Part shown: in pieces, positions 53,584 through 63,257 of the stretch
Numbering within the stretch: the first letter of the stretch is position 1
Layout of the letters: every line of letters starts with the position of its first letter
Assembly: GCF_029635795.1 (NCBI RefSeq)
Contig: NZ_CP114280.1
Coordinates: 4,030,001-4,094,000, forward strand
Source: Dickeya lacustris
GTDB taxonomy: Bacteria; Pseudomonadota; Gammaproteobacteria; Enterobacterales; Enterobacteriaceae
Reading direction: 5' to 3'
DNA length: 64,000 bases
Notes under the pieces: model-generated
Seen by the model: the letters and a program-made list of their open reading frames with translations, nothing else
What the model was told of the DNA's origin: nothing
Database searches by the model: none
Made by a program: the position numbers and the translations under genes

Positions 53584-54489
53584 ATGACAGCATTAAAAGC
53601 GATTATTCCCGTTGCCGGTTTAGGGATGAATTTATTACCGGTTACTAAAGCGATCCCTAAAGAGATGCTTCCGTTGGTTGATCGCCCGGTAATTGAAAAA
53701 ATCGTCAACGAGTGTGTCAGCGCTGGAATTAAAGAAATTGTGTTGGTAACACATGCCTCTAAAAACGCGATTGAAAACCACTTCGATACGTCATTTGAAT
53801 TGGAGTCGTTGCTGGAAGAGCGTGCCAAGCGTCAATTGCTGGCGGAAGTGCAGTCTATTTGTCCGCCGGGGGTGACGATAATGAACGTTCGCCAGGGGCA
53901 GACGCTTGGATTAGGGCATGCAGTATCGTGCGCGCGTCCGATTATTGGCGATGCGCCGTTTGTCGTCGTGTTACCGGATGTGGTCATCGACGAGCATTCA
54001 GCCGATCCGTCAAAAGCCAATCTGGCCCAGTTGATTGCCCGTTTTGAGGCAACCGGCCACAGCCAGGTGCTGGTCAAACATCGTCCATACGAAGTGTTGC
54101 CGGAGTATTCCATTGTTGAATGCGAAAAACCGTTGACGCAAGAAGGGGATGCAGCGGCGATTGTCTCAATGATTGAGAAACCCGAACTGGCCCCTGTCGA
54201 AGGTTCGGACCTCTCTGCGGTAGGGCGTTACGTGCTCTCGGCAGATGCCTGGCCAATTTTGGACAAAATTCTACCGGGTGCCTGGGGCCGTATTCAGCTG
54301 ACAGATGCGATTGCTGAACTGATCAAAACCCAGCCGGTTGATGCGGTGCAAATGGCCGGGCGCAGCTTTAACTGTGGCCGTAAGATGGGCTATGTGCAGG
54401 CGTTCGTGTCTTACGGGCTGCGTAACCCGGAATTCGGTGGCGCGTTCAAAACCAAGATAGCCTCGCTCTTGCAGAAGTACCACGCTTAA
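53584..54489 (+). CDS. galF: UTP-glucose-1-phosphate uridylyltransferase-like GalF
   Basis: 301 residues. Nucleotidyltransferase fold with [24 protein letters not shown] instead of GxGTR at the catalytic loop marks GalF rather than GalU, as does [13 protein letters not shown]. GalF is a weakly active homologue thought to modulate GalU and UDP-glucose supply. It lies directly before gnd; in E. coli the O-antigen genes lie between them. Confidence 0.9.
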   Translation: MTALKAIIPVAGLGMNLLPVTKAIPKEMLPLVDRPVIEKIVNECVSAGIKEIVLVTHASKNAIENHFDTSFELESLLEERAKRQLLAEVQSICPPGVTIMNVRQGQTLGLGHAVSCARPIIGDAPFVVVLPDVVIDEHSADPSKANLAQLIARFEATGHSQVLVKHRPYEVLPEYSIVECEKPLTQEGDAAAIVSMIEKPELAPVEGSDLSAVGRYVLSADAWPILDKILPGAWGRIQLTDAIAELIKTQPVDAVQMAGRSFNCGRKMGYVQAFVSYGLRNPEFGGAFKTKIASLLQKYHA

Positions 54490-54825
54490 ATGTGACCATT
54501 TAGTGCATTGAGATTGCTGTTTTTATCATTCTATCGGCCTGCCTGTTCGCTACAGTCAGGCCGATAGTTTATGGGTTTCTGTTCTTTTCTGGTTTGAGCG
54601 ATTTTCCCTGCTCGTCTTTCTGCTCCTGTGCGATAAAGAGTGTCTGCTGTTACCGGTAAAACGATCGGTTACGGCGGCTATCATCGTTTATAAACTCCGA
54701 CCTGTGCGCCTGTTGCACCAATCACTATTCACCCAGCGTTAGCTGAGTTACCATGTCAGCCTGCTTTTTATGGCCTGTGGCGAACATAGCCTCGGGCGGA
54801 TAACCTTCAGACAGGAGTTGCTTTA
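54490..54825. other. galF-gnd intergenic region
   Basis: 336 bases: galF terminator, then AT-rich promoter-like sequence (TTATAAACT near 54688; TTTTTATGG) and the gnd leader with AGGAG. No JUMPstart/ops element (GGCGGTAGC) and no O-antigen genes are seen in this usual O-antigen site. Confidence 0.7.
54531..54570 (+). terminator. Terminator after galF
   Basis: CTATCGGCCTG (54531-54541) and CAGGCCGATAG (54557-54567) form an 11-base stem, followed by TTT. It separates galF from gnd. Confidence 0.85.
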
Positions 54826-56232
54826 ATGTCCAAACAGCAAATTGGCGTTGTCGGTATGGCGGTGATGGGCCGCAATCTGGCCCTGAACATTGAAAGCCGT
54901 GGTTATACGGTTTCCATCTTTAACCGTTCTGCAGATAAAACGGATGAGGTGGTTGCAGAGAATCCGGGCAAAAAATTGGTGCCATGCTATAGCGTCGAGG
55001 AGTTCGTAAACTCGCTGGAAAAACCACGCCGTATTCTGCTGATGGTAAAAGCTGGGGAAGCGACAGATAAGACCATTGAATCCCTGAAGCCCTATCTGGA
55101 GAAGGGCGACATCCTGATCGATGGCGGTAATACATTCTACAAAGATACCATTCGCCGTAACCGCGAATTGTCGGCTGAAGGGTTTAACTTCATTGGTACT
55201 GGGGTTTCAGGCGGTGAAGAGGGCGCATTGAAAGGCCCATCAATTATGCCGGGCGGACAGAAAGAAGCCTATGAACTGGTTGCGCCGATTCTGGAGAAAA
55301 TTGCCGCTCGCGCTGAAGGTGAACCTTGCGTGGCCTACATTGGCGCTGATGGTGCCGGCCACTATGTGAAAATGGTTCACAACGGTATTGAGTACGGCGA
55401 CATGCAGCTAATTGCAGAAGCGTATGCACTGCTCAAGCAGGCGCTGGGCTTCTCCAACGAAGAGCTGGCAAGCACCTTTGCTGAGTGGAACAAAGGCGAA
55501 CTCAGTAGCTATCTGATTGAGATTACTGCCGATATCTTCACCAAGAAGGATGAGGAAGGCAAATTCCTGGTTGATGTGATTCTGGATGAGGCCGCCAACA
55601 AAGGCACCGGTAAGTGGACAAGCCAGAGCTCACTGGACTTGGGTGAACCGTTATCACTGATCACGGAATCCGTGTTTGCACGTTACCTCTCCTCGCTTAA
55701 AAGCCAGCGCGTTGCCGCCTCTGGCGTATTGAGCGGCCCGGTAGCGCAGGCGTTCGGTGGTGATAAAGCTGAGTTCGTTGAGAAGGTTCGTCGTGCGTTG
55801 TATCTGGGGAAAATTGTTTCCTATGCGCAAGGCTTCTCTCAGTTAAAAGCGGCGTCTGATGAAAATAACTGGAGCCTGAACTACGGCGAAATTGCCAGAA
55901 TTTTCCGCGCAGGCTGTATCATTCGTGCTCAATTCTTGCAGAAAATTACTGATGCCTACACCGAGAATGCAGAGATAGCCAATCTGCTGCTGGCGCCGTA
56001 TTTCCGCCAGATAGCCGATGAATATCAACAGGCACTGCGCGATGTGGTTTCTTACGCGGTGCAACAAGGTATTCCTACGCCGACGTTCTCTGCGGCGATT
56101 GCCTACTACGACAGCTACCGTTCTGCTGTGTTGCCCGCTAACCTTATCCAGGCCCAGCGCGATTACTTTGGTGCGCACACGTATAAGCGTATCGATAAAG
56201 AAGGCGTATTCCATACGGAATGGTTGGAATAA
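54826..56232 (+). CDS. gnd: 6-phosphogluconate dehydrogenase Gnd
   Basis: 468 residues (E. coli 468). Oxidative decarboxylation of 6-phosphogluconate to ribulose-5-phosphate with NADP+. Rossmann [20 protein letters not shown], substrate loop [20 protein letters not shown], catalytic Lys in [17 protein letters not shown], and the C-terminal helical domain all intact. AGGAG before the ATG. Confidence 0.97.
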   Translation: MSKQQIGVVGMAVMGRNLALNIESRGYTVSIFNRSADKTDEVVAENPGKKLVPCYSVEEFVNSLEKPRRILLMVKAGEATDKTIESLKPYLEKGDILIDGGNTFYKDTIRRNRELSAEGFNFIGTGVSGGEEGALKGPSIMPGGQKEAYELVAPILEKIAARAEGEPCVAYIGADGAGHYVKMVHNGIEYGDMQLIAEAYALLKQALGFSNEELASTFAEWNKGELSSYLIEITADIFTKKDEEGKFLVDVILDEAANKGTGKWTSQSSLDLGEPLSLITESVFARYLSSLKSQRVAASGVLSGPVAQAFGGDKAEFVEKVRRALYLGKIVSYAQGFSQLKAASDENNWSLNYGEIARIFRAGCIIRAQFLQKITDAYTENAEIANLLLAPYFRQIADEYQQALRDVVSYAVQQGIPTPTFSAAIAYYDSYRSAVLPANLIQAQRDYFGAHTYKRIDKEGVFHTEWLE

Positions 56233-56290
56233 TCGCTCTGAAGCTGATACAAGCAAGCCGTTTGGGCTAATCAGATGACTTGCACGCTTC

Positions 56291-56317
56291 GCCGCTTGGC
56301 TCTGCCAGGCGGCTTTT
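56291..56317 (+). terminator. Terminator after gnd
   Basis: GCCGCTTGGC TCT GCCAGGCGGC followed by TTTT: a 10-base stem with one G-T pair. Confidence 0.88.
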
Positions 56318-56558
56318 CCTCCAGACATTCCCGCCTTTATATTTGTGCTATGTATGCATGCCGTTGTGTGATGCGTTGTGGCGATATCCCTTGGGTAAAC
56401 CGAAGAAAACATCAGGCCGTAAAGAAACCGAAAGCCAACCGAAAACGCCATGTAATGAATATAATTCTATGTAAATAAAGGTTTTTTTATTTTTCAGCCT
56501 CTTGTTGTCAGCTGGCGGCTTTTTTATGATGCCGCATATATTGATATCGAGGTAAAAG

Positions 56559-56732
56559 ATGAAAAAAAGTATACGGCTGGCCTGTGTCGTGGCACTGATA
56601 ACCACCCTGAATGGGTGTCTCTTTCCTCCGCCGTTTGGCGGGCCAGGGGGAGGACATGGTGGTCACGGCGCGGCTCCGGGAGGATTGCATTATGGCGAGC
56701 AGAAAACCCCCGGTATTCAGGAACATCCTTAA
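56559..56732 (+). CDS. Small Gly/His/Pro-rich lipoprotein
   Basis: 57 residues. Signal peptide MKKSIRLACVVALITTLNGC with lipobox LNGC (Cys 20), then a Gly/Pro/His-rich mature part (LFPPPFGGPGGGHGGHG). It would be a ~38-residue outer-membrane or periplasmic lipopeptide; the His-rich part may bind metal. The GAGG ribosome site is well placed. It lies alone between gnd and the diguanylate cyclase gene. I do not recognise a named family. Confidence 0.75.
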   Translation: MKKSIRLACVVALITTLNGCLFPPPFGGPGGGHGGHGAAPGGLHYGEQKTPGIQEHP

Positions 56733-56960
56733 GCGGCCAAAACCGCAACATCCGCAACATTTCTTGTTTGGTTCCCTCCCGCTATTTGGCCCGAGCGATG
56801 GCTCTTATTCGGTTCAAGCGCTGTTGATGATGAGTGGCGGCACTATGACGCCACCTTGCTATCAACGAGAAAAATCTCATCTTTATAAGGCTATCAGGCT
56901 AATTATTTGGAATAATAAACGCACGTTCCTTAAATAAGAATTATTAAAAAGGAGAATGGC

Positions 56961-58052
56961 GTGCCTTTTTCACCTGCACTCAATATTGATAAGCGTCGCT
57001 CTGGTCTGGCATTTGCCCGACGGGTTTATGTACCAAGAACGATTGGCCTTGGGTTAGGTTTCTTTTATGTTGCAGCAGCATTGAACACACACGCCTTGCC
57101 GTTATGGCTATGGGGCGTGCTGTTTTTTAACGGTTTTATTTGGCCCCATCTCGCGTTTTACTTATCCTGCCGTGCCCGTGACCCTAAACGATTTGAGTTT
57201 GGTAATCTGCGTTTGGATGCCTGCATGGGCGGCGTGTGGATAGGTATGATGGGGTTTAATGCTCTGCCATCGGTTTTGATTGTATCGATGATGGGAATGA
57301 ACAATATTGCCGCAGGCGGCGTGCGGCTTTTCTCACACGGTCTGCTGATTCAGGGGGCGAGTGCCTGGGTCGCGTTCTGGTTAAGAGGGGGGCATCCTTT
57401 GTTTGCCACCACGCCAGAACAGGTCTATTTCTGCCTGCCAATGCTATTTATTTACCCCATATCGGTTGGGCTGGTGACGTATCGTACCGCTATCAAACTT
57501 GCCGAACATAAACAGCAACTGCGTGAGATGAGTATTCATGATGGCATGACGCGGCTGTACAACCGCCTCCATTGGGAACAACGTCTGAAGGATCAGTTTG
57601 AACAGTGTGTAAAACATCAACATGTGGCTTCGCTCGCGCTGTTGGATGTCGATCATTTTAAGGGCATTAATGACAGTTTTGGCCACCGTGTGGGTGATGA
57701 TGTCATTTTAATGCTGAGTGACGGGATGAAATCGGTGCTGCGTCAATCCGATATTATCGGGCGTTTTGGCGGTGATGAGTTTGGTATGGTGTTGCCGCAG
57801 ACATCCGCCCTTGAGGCCGAGCGCATCATCCAGCGCTTACGTGAGCATGTGATTAGCATGCAGTTGCAGCAGGCTCCGCTATTGCGCGTGGGGATAAGTG
57901 TAGGCATTGTGCAATTCCAGCCAGGGTTTGCCGATTATCAGGGGTGGCTGAAAGCCGCTGATGTGGCGTTGTATCAGGCCAAGGCGCGCGGACGAGGGTG
58001 TACGGTATGCCAGCCAACGCCGGACAGACAGCCAATTTTAGCCGGGGGTTAA
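56961..58052 (+). CDS. Diguanylate cyclase with MASE2 membrane domain
   Basis: 363 residues from GTG 56961 after AAGGAG. The N-terminal ~170 residues have five or six membrane helices with the MASE2 signature (RRVYVPRTIGLGLGFFYVAA; WPHLAFYLSCRARDP). The GGDEF domain (about 190-350) has an intact GRFGGDEFGM active site and an inhibitory RQSD five residues before it, so activity should be feedback-controlled. It resembles AdrA/DgcC. Makes c-di-GMP, which favours adhesion over flagellar motility. Confidence 0.94.
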   Translation: MPFSPALNIDKRRSGLAFARRVYVPRTIGLGLGFFYVAAALNTHALPLWLWGVLFFNGFIWPHLAFYLSCRARDPKRFEFGNLRLDACMGGVWIGMMGFNALPSVLIVSMMGMNNIAAGGVRLFSHGLLIQGASAWVAFWLRGGHPLFATTPEQVYFCLPMLFIYPISVGLVTYRTAIKLAEHKQQLREMSIHDGMTRLYNRLHWEQRLKDQFEQCVKHQHVASLALLDVDHFKGINDSFGHRVGDDVILMLSDGMKSVLRQSDIIGRFGGDEFGMVLPQTSALEAERIIQRLREHVISMQLQQAPLLRVGISVGIVQFQPGFADYQGWLKAADVALYQAKARGRGCTVCQPTPDRQPILAGG

Positions 58053-58067
58053 CCCCGGCCTGGTGAG

Positions 58068-59048
58068 TCAACTTGCCAGTCGGTGCAACATCGTGCTGGC
58101 GGTTGTTGGTGCTGGCAAGGTATCGCTAGTAGTGGCATGGCCGAGCGTTTGTTGGATCTGCTGGCCGATTTCATCAAGTAACTGATAGCGACGCTGGTAT
58201 TGTGCGCGTTTGCGGCTTGGGAGTTCCTCAGGTGTTTTTCGAGGGATATGGGTTGGGATTTGATACAGCCCACATTCGCGTTTATTGGCGCTGACGGACA
58301 ACCAGAATTCGCTGTAACTGGAAAAGCGAACGTTATGCTTGCGATGGCAATAGCGTAGATTTTGATAAACGTGGTTTTCATCGCCGACCGCTAACACGGT
58401 GTTGATACCATTCAGGTTAGCAAGCGTCAGCAAACTTTCTAGTAATAACCGTTTGGGAAATAAACCAAAGCAGGCTTTTGACGCCTCTTTAATTAATTCC
58501 CGCGTTTGGTCGTTGCCCTTTCCTTGCAGGCCGCCGATGATAATTGTGCGAATATTTTGATAGTTCAGTACGGAAAAAGTGAGTGAGGCTAACACCATAT
58601 CATTGAAGCGAATACGTAATGTGGCTTCACCTTCTTTATCGTAACGAGAGGTGCTGCAAATAATCGAGAAATTCTCATTATTCTTACCACTAAAACGCGC
58701 AAGACAATATTCATCCTGACTGAGTAGCGCCTGTTTAAGAAATGGGTTAGCCAATGAATCGACAAAGTGGTAATGAGCGCAAATGGCATCAGCCCGGCTA
58801 TGCGCGCGCAAACTGGCATAGAGATAAGGGCGATGAATCTTGCTCGGTAGTACCGGCTGAACCAGAACGGCTCTGCGCATCGATGGGCTATTGATCAGAT
58901 GGCGCAAATACGTCAGGGTCACTGATGGCATGAACAACGATCGTAAAAAAAATTTGGCTTTAATATCAGTTTTATACCAGATTTTCTTGCCAAGGAAATT
59001 CCCGTTTAATAAGTGATAAAAAACTGATAGTGCAGATGTGTTTTCCAT
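58068..59048 (-). CDS. VirK/YbjX family protein (DUF535)
   Basis: 326 residues. YASLRAHSRADAICAHYHFV, IIIGGLQGKGNDQTRELI and PKRLLLESLLTLANLNGINT are typical of the VirK/YbjX family, linked in other enterobacteria to virulence and resistance to host peptides. The reaction is unknown. Convergent to the diguanylate cyclase gene, 15 bases apart. Confidence 0.9.
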   Translation of the reverse strand: MENTSALSVFYHLLNGNFLGKKIWYKTDIKAKFFLRSLFMPSVTLTYLRHLINSPSMRRAVLVQPVLPSKIHRPYLYASLRAHSRADAICAHYHFVDSLANPFLKQALLSQDEYCLARFSGKNNENFSIICSTSRYDKEGEATLRIRFNDMVLASLTFSVLNYQNIRTIIIGGLQGKGNDQTRELIKEASKACFGLFPKRLLLESLLTLANLNGINTVLAVGDENHVYQNLRYCHRKHNVRFSSYSEFWLSVSANKRECGLYQIPTHIPRKTPEELPSRKRAQYQRRYQLLDEIGQQIQQTLGHATTSDTLPAPTTASTMLHRLAS

Positions 59049-59481
59049 TTTTCTCTTACCATATATCTTTAGCCATAAAATAAGAAATATATTTAATATA
59101 TTTCCTCGTTCGGATAAGTCTCAATTCTCTCAGAGGGAAGCGATGTTTTCGCTATGTTCTCACCCCGGCTGTTTGTATCAATTGCCGCGATTATAGAGAC
59201 GGGAAATAAAAGTAAAACCGCAACGGGTTTTTTGTTGAGTATTGATTTAGTGAAAATATAAAAGAGTAAAAATAAAAACTTTGTTTGGTGTTTATTTAAA
59301 CTTCGCGGTGGGATAATAAGTATTATGGTGTGTAAGTCTGTTACTGATGGCGCTAACTAGGTTATCAGCACCTGCAAGTTACATTGGATGAGAACAACAG
59401 GCGTTATTAGTGATGGAAACGTTAGTGGTGAAAGAGTAGCGGGGCCGGCTCTACTCCACAGAGAGAGCCGGAGCGTGAGGG
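59049..59481. other. AT-rich intergenic region virK-dps
   Basis: 433 bases. The left third is highly AT-rich (ATATTTAATATATTT at about 59089), consistent with a regulated and H-NS-type promoter for the virK gene. The right end before dps holds CTCTCTGTGGAGTAG-type inverted sequence (GGCTCTACTCCACAG, AGAGAGCC), a possible dps terminator. No gene seen. Confidence 0.55.
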
Positions 59482-59967
59482 TTATTTCAGATAAGCGTTA
59501 AACATCCAAATCTGTTTTTCTTGTTCCTTGATGTAGTCCGTCATCAGGGACGCCGTACCTTCATCGCTGGCTTCTGCAGCAAGTGGCAGGAGTTCTCGCT
59601 GTTGTTGCAGTAATATGGCGTAACCTGCCAGCAACCCTTCCAGTGTTTTTTTACCCTCAGTGGCATTTACATCTTCCTGAATGTCAGCGACCTTCAGGTA
59701 GTCGCTATAGGCATGCAGTGGCTGCCCGCCAAGCGCCAGAATGCGTTCTGCCAGTTCGTCAATCTTCAACAGTAACTCGTTGTAGATTTCCTCAAACTTC
59801 GCGTGCAATTCGAAAAATGCCGCGCCGGAAATATTCCAGTGATACCCGCGTACGTTCATATACAGAATCTGGTAGTTGGCCAACAATGTATTCAATTTGG
59901 CGGCAATCTTCTCAGATTGCTGTACATCCAGGCCAATCGGGCTTTTTTTCTTTTTACTGCCTGCCAT
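59482..59967 (-). CDS. dps: DNA-protecting ferritin Dps
   Basis: 161 residues from ATG 59967 with AGGAGAT upstream. Lys-rich N-terminus (MAGSKKKK), then the four-helix core with the ferroxidase residues in MNVRGYHWNISGAAFFELHAKFEEIYNELLLKIDELAER (His, His, Asp/Glu pattern). It oxidises and stores iron and compacts DNA in stationary phase and oxidative stress. Slightly shorter than E. coli Dps (167). Confidence 0.93.
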   Translation of the reverse strand: MAGSKKKKSPIGLDVQQSEKIAAKLNTLLANYQILYMNVRGYHWNISGAAFFELHAKFEEIYNELLLKIDELAERILALGGQPLHAYSDYLKVADIQEDVNATEGKKTLEGLLAGYAILLQQQRELLPLAAEASDEGTASLMTDYIKEQEKQIWMFNAYLK

Positions 59968-60583
59968 ATCGCGATCTCCTTTGTCTATGGGTGACACATC
60001 GATGCTGATGAGCCGTCCTCACATTACCTTGTTAAAGCGCGCGGATGTGCTGCCGGTAAACGACTCGCCGGTAAAGGGTGCTGACCCGCGTGACGGCACT
60101 TTCATCATAGGCTAATTTGCGCTCTTTTACTGCCATAGTGGATTTTTCTTATTGTTTGAAAATGATAGGAGACTGTGCAGGACATTACGCTTCGCAATAT
60201 GTTGTTTAGGATGATGCCCAATACCTAAATAGCAGCAATAGCCGCGTGAAATCATGCCCCCATTTTTAGCGAACCTCTGTGCCATAGCAGAAAATGCATA
60301 TTTTTTGTTAGTGTCGTTGGCATCGTGCTCACCATGCGTTGCTCTGGTATGTCTACCTTGCGTCATAAAAGACAGGTGTAGCAGTATCACCGTGCAGCTG
60401 TTTCGTCTAAGTAAAATCGAGAGAGCATTGGGTTGGCGTCGTTATTGTATGTCAATGTTTGGGCTGCGGTTGACACAAAAAACAGTTACGGTGCGTGCGC
60501 TAAAGCGATATCATCGGAAGAGGTGGCGGTGGTAGTGCGTTACCTTGGCTACGGGTAAACAGGCTGATTCCATCATTTTACGC
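59968..60583. other. Intergenic region dps-fliD
   Basis: 616 bases. An open frame at 60127-60390 on the minus strand shows no coding character. The dps side has its promoter; the fliD side leads to the sigma-28 promoter at 60584-60610. No RNA gene recognised. Confidence 0.55.
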
Positions 60584-60610
60584 TAAACTTTTTACTCGTC
60601 GTGCCGATAA
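60584..60610 (+). promoter_or_regulatory. Sigma-28 (FliA) flagellar promoter of fliDST
   Basis: TAAACTTT (60584-60591), an 11-base spacer and GCCGATAA (60603-60610): a close match to the FliA consensus TAAAGTTT-N11-GCCGATAA. It lies 36 bases before fliD, so the cap gene and chaperones are late-class flagellar genes. Confidence 0.95.
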
Positions 60611-60645
60611 GTGAGTTATCTTGCAAATTAGATGAAGGGTTCACC

Positions 60646-62091
60646 ATGGCTACTCTCGTTAGTAATACCACGTCGCTCTTGGGGTTAAGCTTTGCAAATA
60701 CGCTAAACGGCAGTAGCCTCAACCTGACGACGTTATTAACCAATTTACAGACATCAGAACAAGCTCGTTTAACGCCTTATACCAACAAGCAGAATACGTT
60801 GACTGCTCAGTCGCGCGGTCTTAGCGCGGTAGAGGCTGCCTTAAATAGCCTTAACACAGCAACAACGACGCTGAAAAATTTTAAAACTATTTCGTCCACT
60901 ACAGTCAATAGCACCAATACCTCTTTCGGTGTAACTACAGACAGTTCCGCTGTTGCTGGTGTCTATAGCTTATCGGTTAGTAAATTGGCTCAGGCCCAGG
61001 CCCAAATATCCGGTGGGTTTAGTAGTGCGTCAACGGCTTTAGTCACTGGAGGTACATCCAGTACGTCGAGTGTTATTACTATCAATCAAGCCAGCCAGTC
61101 AAAACCACTCACCGTCACTTTGACTGATGATAAAACGTCGTTGAATGATATTCGTGATGCTATCAATAATGCTGGTGGCAGCGTTAGTGCAACTGTTGTT
61201 AATAACGGCTCACAAAGTTACCTGATGTTGACAGCGAAAGATACTGGTACGAAGTCTGCTATGAGTGTCTCTGTTTCTGGTGCGTTAGCAACGCCCTTGG
61301 GCTCATTCACTGAAAACGTTGCCGCACAGGACGCCGCATTCAAACTGAATGGTATGGATGTAACCAGCCAGAGCAACACCGTATCGACAGCAATATCTGG
61401 CGTTACATTGACTCTAAAATCCACATCATCAAGCGCCACCCCTGAAACTTTGACGATTGGTTCTGATACGTCCAGCACTAAGAAAGCGATACAAGACTGG
61501 GTGTCTGCTTATAACAATGTCTTAGATGTTATTAAAACGCAGACCAACTATTCAGCTCCATCGTCGACTGAAAAAGCAAGCGGTTCACAGTCATCAAGTA
61601 ACGGTGCATTGATGGGTAATAGTACCGTTAGTCAGATACAGGCAAGATTGCAGGGGCAATTAACTAATGTACAAACAGGCAATGACTCCCTGAGAATTTT
61701 GGCCGATTTGGGAATTACTCAAGATCCATTGAATAATGGGAAATTGAAAGTAGATTCAGCCAAGCTTGATAGCGCACTAAAAACGAATTCCAGCGCTGTT
61801 GGTGCATTTTTTGCCGGTGATGGTTCTACTACGGGATTTGCTACACAGGCGTCAAAATATCTTGATAGTGTATTAAATACGACGAATGGTGTGTTGAAAT
61901 CTGTCAAAGATGGTCTGGCATCCAGCCAAACATCGGTAGCTAATCAGATTCAGAAAATTAATGATAGCATTGATAACAATATGGCACGTTATCAAAAACA
62001 ATTTGCCCAGCTGTCTTCGCTGATGTCAAAACTTAGTTCGCAGAATAACTACTTGACCCAACAATTCAAAACAAATAGCAGTTCAAGTTAA
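60646..62091 (+). CDS. fliD: Flagellar cap protein FliD
   Basis: 481 residues. FliD caps the growing filament and guides flagellin folding. Ser/Thr/Ala-rich without Cys, with helical ends: N-terminal GLSFANTLNG and LTPYTNKQNTLTAQSRGLSA, and the C-terminal helix MARYQKQFAQLSSLMSKLSS. Start at ATG 60646 (GAAGGG upstream); the frame opens 15 codons earlier. First gene of fliDST. Confidence 0.95.
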   Translation: MATLVSNTTSLLGLSFANTLNGSSLNLTTLLTNLQTSEQARLTPYTNKQNTLTAQSRGLSAVEAALNSLNTATTTLKNFKTISSTTVNSTNTSFGVTTDSSAVAGVYSLSVSKLAQAQAQISGGFSSASTALVTGGTSSTSSVITINQASQSKPLTVTLTDDKTSLNDIRDAINNAGGSVSATVVNNGSQSYLMLTAKDTGTKSAMSVSVSGALATPLGSFTENVAAQDAAFKLNGMDVTSQSNTVSTAISGVTLTLKSTSSSATPETLTIGSDTSSTKKAIQDWVSAYNNVLDVIKTQTNYSAPSSTEKASGSQSSSNGALMGNSTVSQIQARLQGQLTNVQTGNDSLRILADLGITQDPLNNGKLKVDSAKLDSALKTNSSAVGAFFAGDGSTTGFATQASKYLDSVLNTTNGVLKSVKDGLASSQTSVANQIQKINDSIDNNMARYQKQFAQLSSLMSKLSSQNNYLTQQFKTNSSSS

Positions 62092-62178
62092 TCTGAATAT
62101 AGCAGGTTGAGTGTTTAAATATTAAGCGCTCTTCCTGTTTATTTTTCCATTGCTAGTCGAGTTGATTCATGTATGGTC

Positions 62179-62589
62179 ATGTATAGAAAAAATGCGTCTC
62201 AGGCTTACTCTCAGATTGGTTTAGAGAGTGCTGTAATGAGTGCGAGCCCTCATCAATTAATTGTTATGTTGTTTGATGGCGCTAAAAGTGCGCTGGTAAG
62301 AGCTCGCATACTCATAGAGCAGGGAGATATTATTAATAAAGGAAACTCCCTGTCTAAAGCTATTGATATTATTAGCAATGGACTGCAGTTAGGTTTGGAT
62401 ATGCAGAACGGAGGGGAGTTGGCAGAGAATCTTTCTGACCTTTATGATTACATGATTCGTCGGCTCTTGTATGCAAACATTCATAATGATATCAATGCAA
62501 TTGCAGAAGTTGAAGTTTTGCTTGATAATATTGCGGATGCGTGGAAAAAAATTGGTCCAGGCTATCAATCAACAACGGAAATGCGCTAA
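62179..62589 (+). CDS. fliS: Flagellin export chaperone FliS
   Basis: 136 residues (E. coli 136). Helical chaperone that keeps flagellin unfolded before export. MYRKNASQAYSQIGLESAVM, SPHQLIVMLFDGA and the C-terminal NIADAWKKIGPGY are conserved. ATG 62179 matches the E. coli start; an ATG two codons earlier is possible. Overlaps fliT by one base (TAATG). Confidence 0.96.
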   Translation: MYRKNASQAYSQIGLESAVMSASPHQLIVMLFDGAKSALVRARILIEQGDIINKGNSLSKAIDIISNGLQLGLDMQNGGELAENLSDLYDYMIRRLLYANIHNDINAIAEVEVLLDNIADAWKKIGPGYQSTTEMR

Positions 62590-62951
62590 TGGAAAATGTC
62601 TCTCCATTATTAACTGAGTATCAGGGGCTGCTTAAACTCATTCAGAGTATTAAGCTCATGGCGTTAAATGGGGCATGGGATGACGTTGTTGAGCAGGAGA
62701 TTATCTATATTCAGGCAATAGAGAGAATCAGTCAGATATCTGCACCTGTCAATATGCCAAGTGTTATTCAGTTACAATTTAGGCAACTTCTTCAGGAGAT
62801 TCTTGATACAGAAGCTCAGGTAAAAGAGTTGCTACAAAAAAGAATGGAAGAGTTGGCAATGCTGATTCAGCAAGGGCAGAATCAAAAAACTATCAATAAT
62901 GCCTATGCTGAATTTTCGAATGATTTACTGGTTGGTAAATCAACACCCTAA
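62589..62951 (+). CDS. fliT: FliD chaperone and FlhDC regulator FliT
   Basis: 120 residues (E. coli 121). Helical; binds FliD before export and, when free, FlhDC to reduce class II flagellar genes. MENVSPLLTEYQGLLKLIQS and QEILDTEAQVKELLQKRMEE. The ATG at 62589 shares a base with the fliS stop; upstream codons belong to fliS. Confidence 0.92.
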   Translation: MENVSPLLTEYQGLLKLIQSIKLMALNGAWDDVVEQEIIYIQAIERISQISAPVNMPSVIQLQFRQLLQEILDTEAQVKELLQKRMEELAMLIQQGQNQKTINNAYAEFSNDLLVGKSTP

Positions 62952-62960
62952 ACTATCATC

Positions 62961-62995
62961 GAGCCCGCCCGATATCAGGCGATTCGGGCCTTTCC
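62961..62995 (+). terminator. Possible terminator after fliT
   Basis: GCCCG...CGGGC around 62963-62989 with extra pairing CCGAT/ATTCGG-like, followed by CTTTCC. A weak hairpin after fliT. Confidence 0.5.
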
Positions 62996-63257
62996 TGGTT
63001 TTCCTCCACGGTATTGCATTTCTAATTTTTTATATATGAGCGGAAATTCTTTCCTCTGGTGAGCCTATACAGCTGAGAGGAAAGCGCATATTGTAAATTT
63101 TCTTCAACTACCCACTTTTAAATATTTTTCACTGAAGTCTCGCCTGTTAACTCCGAATGCGTAAATAAGAAACTGAATACTTCGATTATCGGTTGATTGT
63201 TCAATGATTTATTTATATATAATGGGTTTATTTTTAAGAGTGTAAAAGGAACGTTTT

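Noticed and set aside
56611..56937. Plus-strand 108-codon frame overlapping the small lipoprotein gene
   Set aside because: The other frame has a signal peptide, lipobox and ribosome site; this one has none.
59371..59392. Possible second MITE end (CACCTGCAAGTTACATT-like)
   Set aside because: Only a partial match to one end and no partner inverted repeat nearby.
60127..60390. Minus-strand 87-codon frame between dps and fliD
   Set aside because: No convincing ribosome site, His/Asn/Lys mix without a fold, and no operon context.
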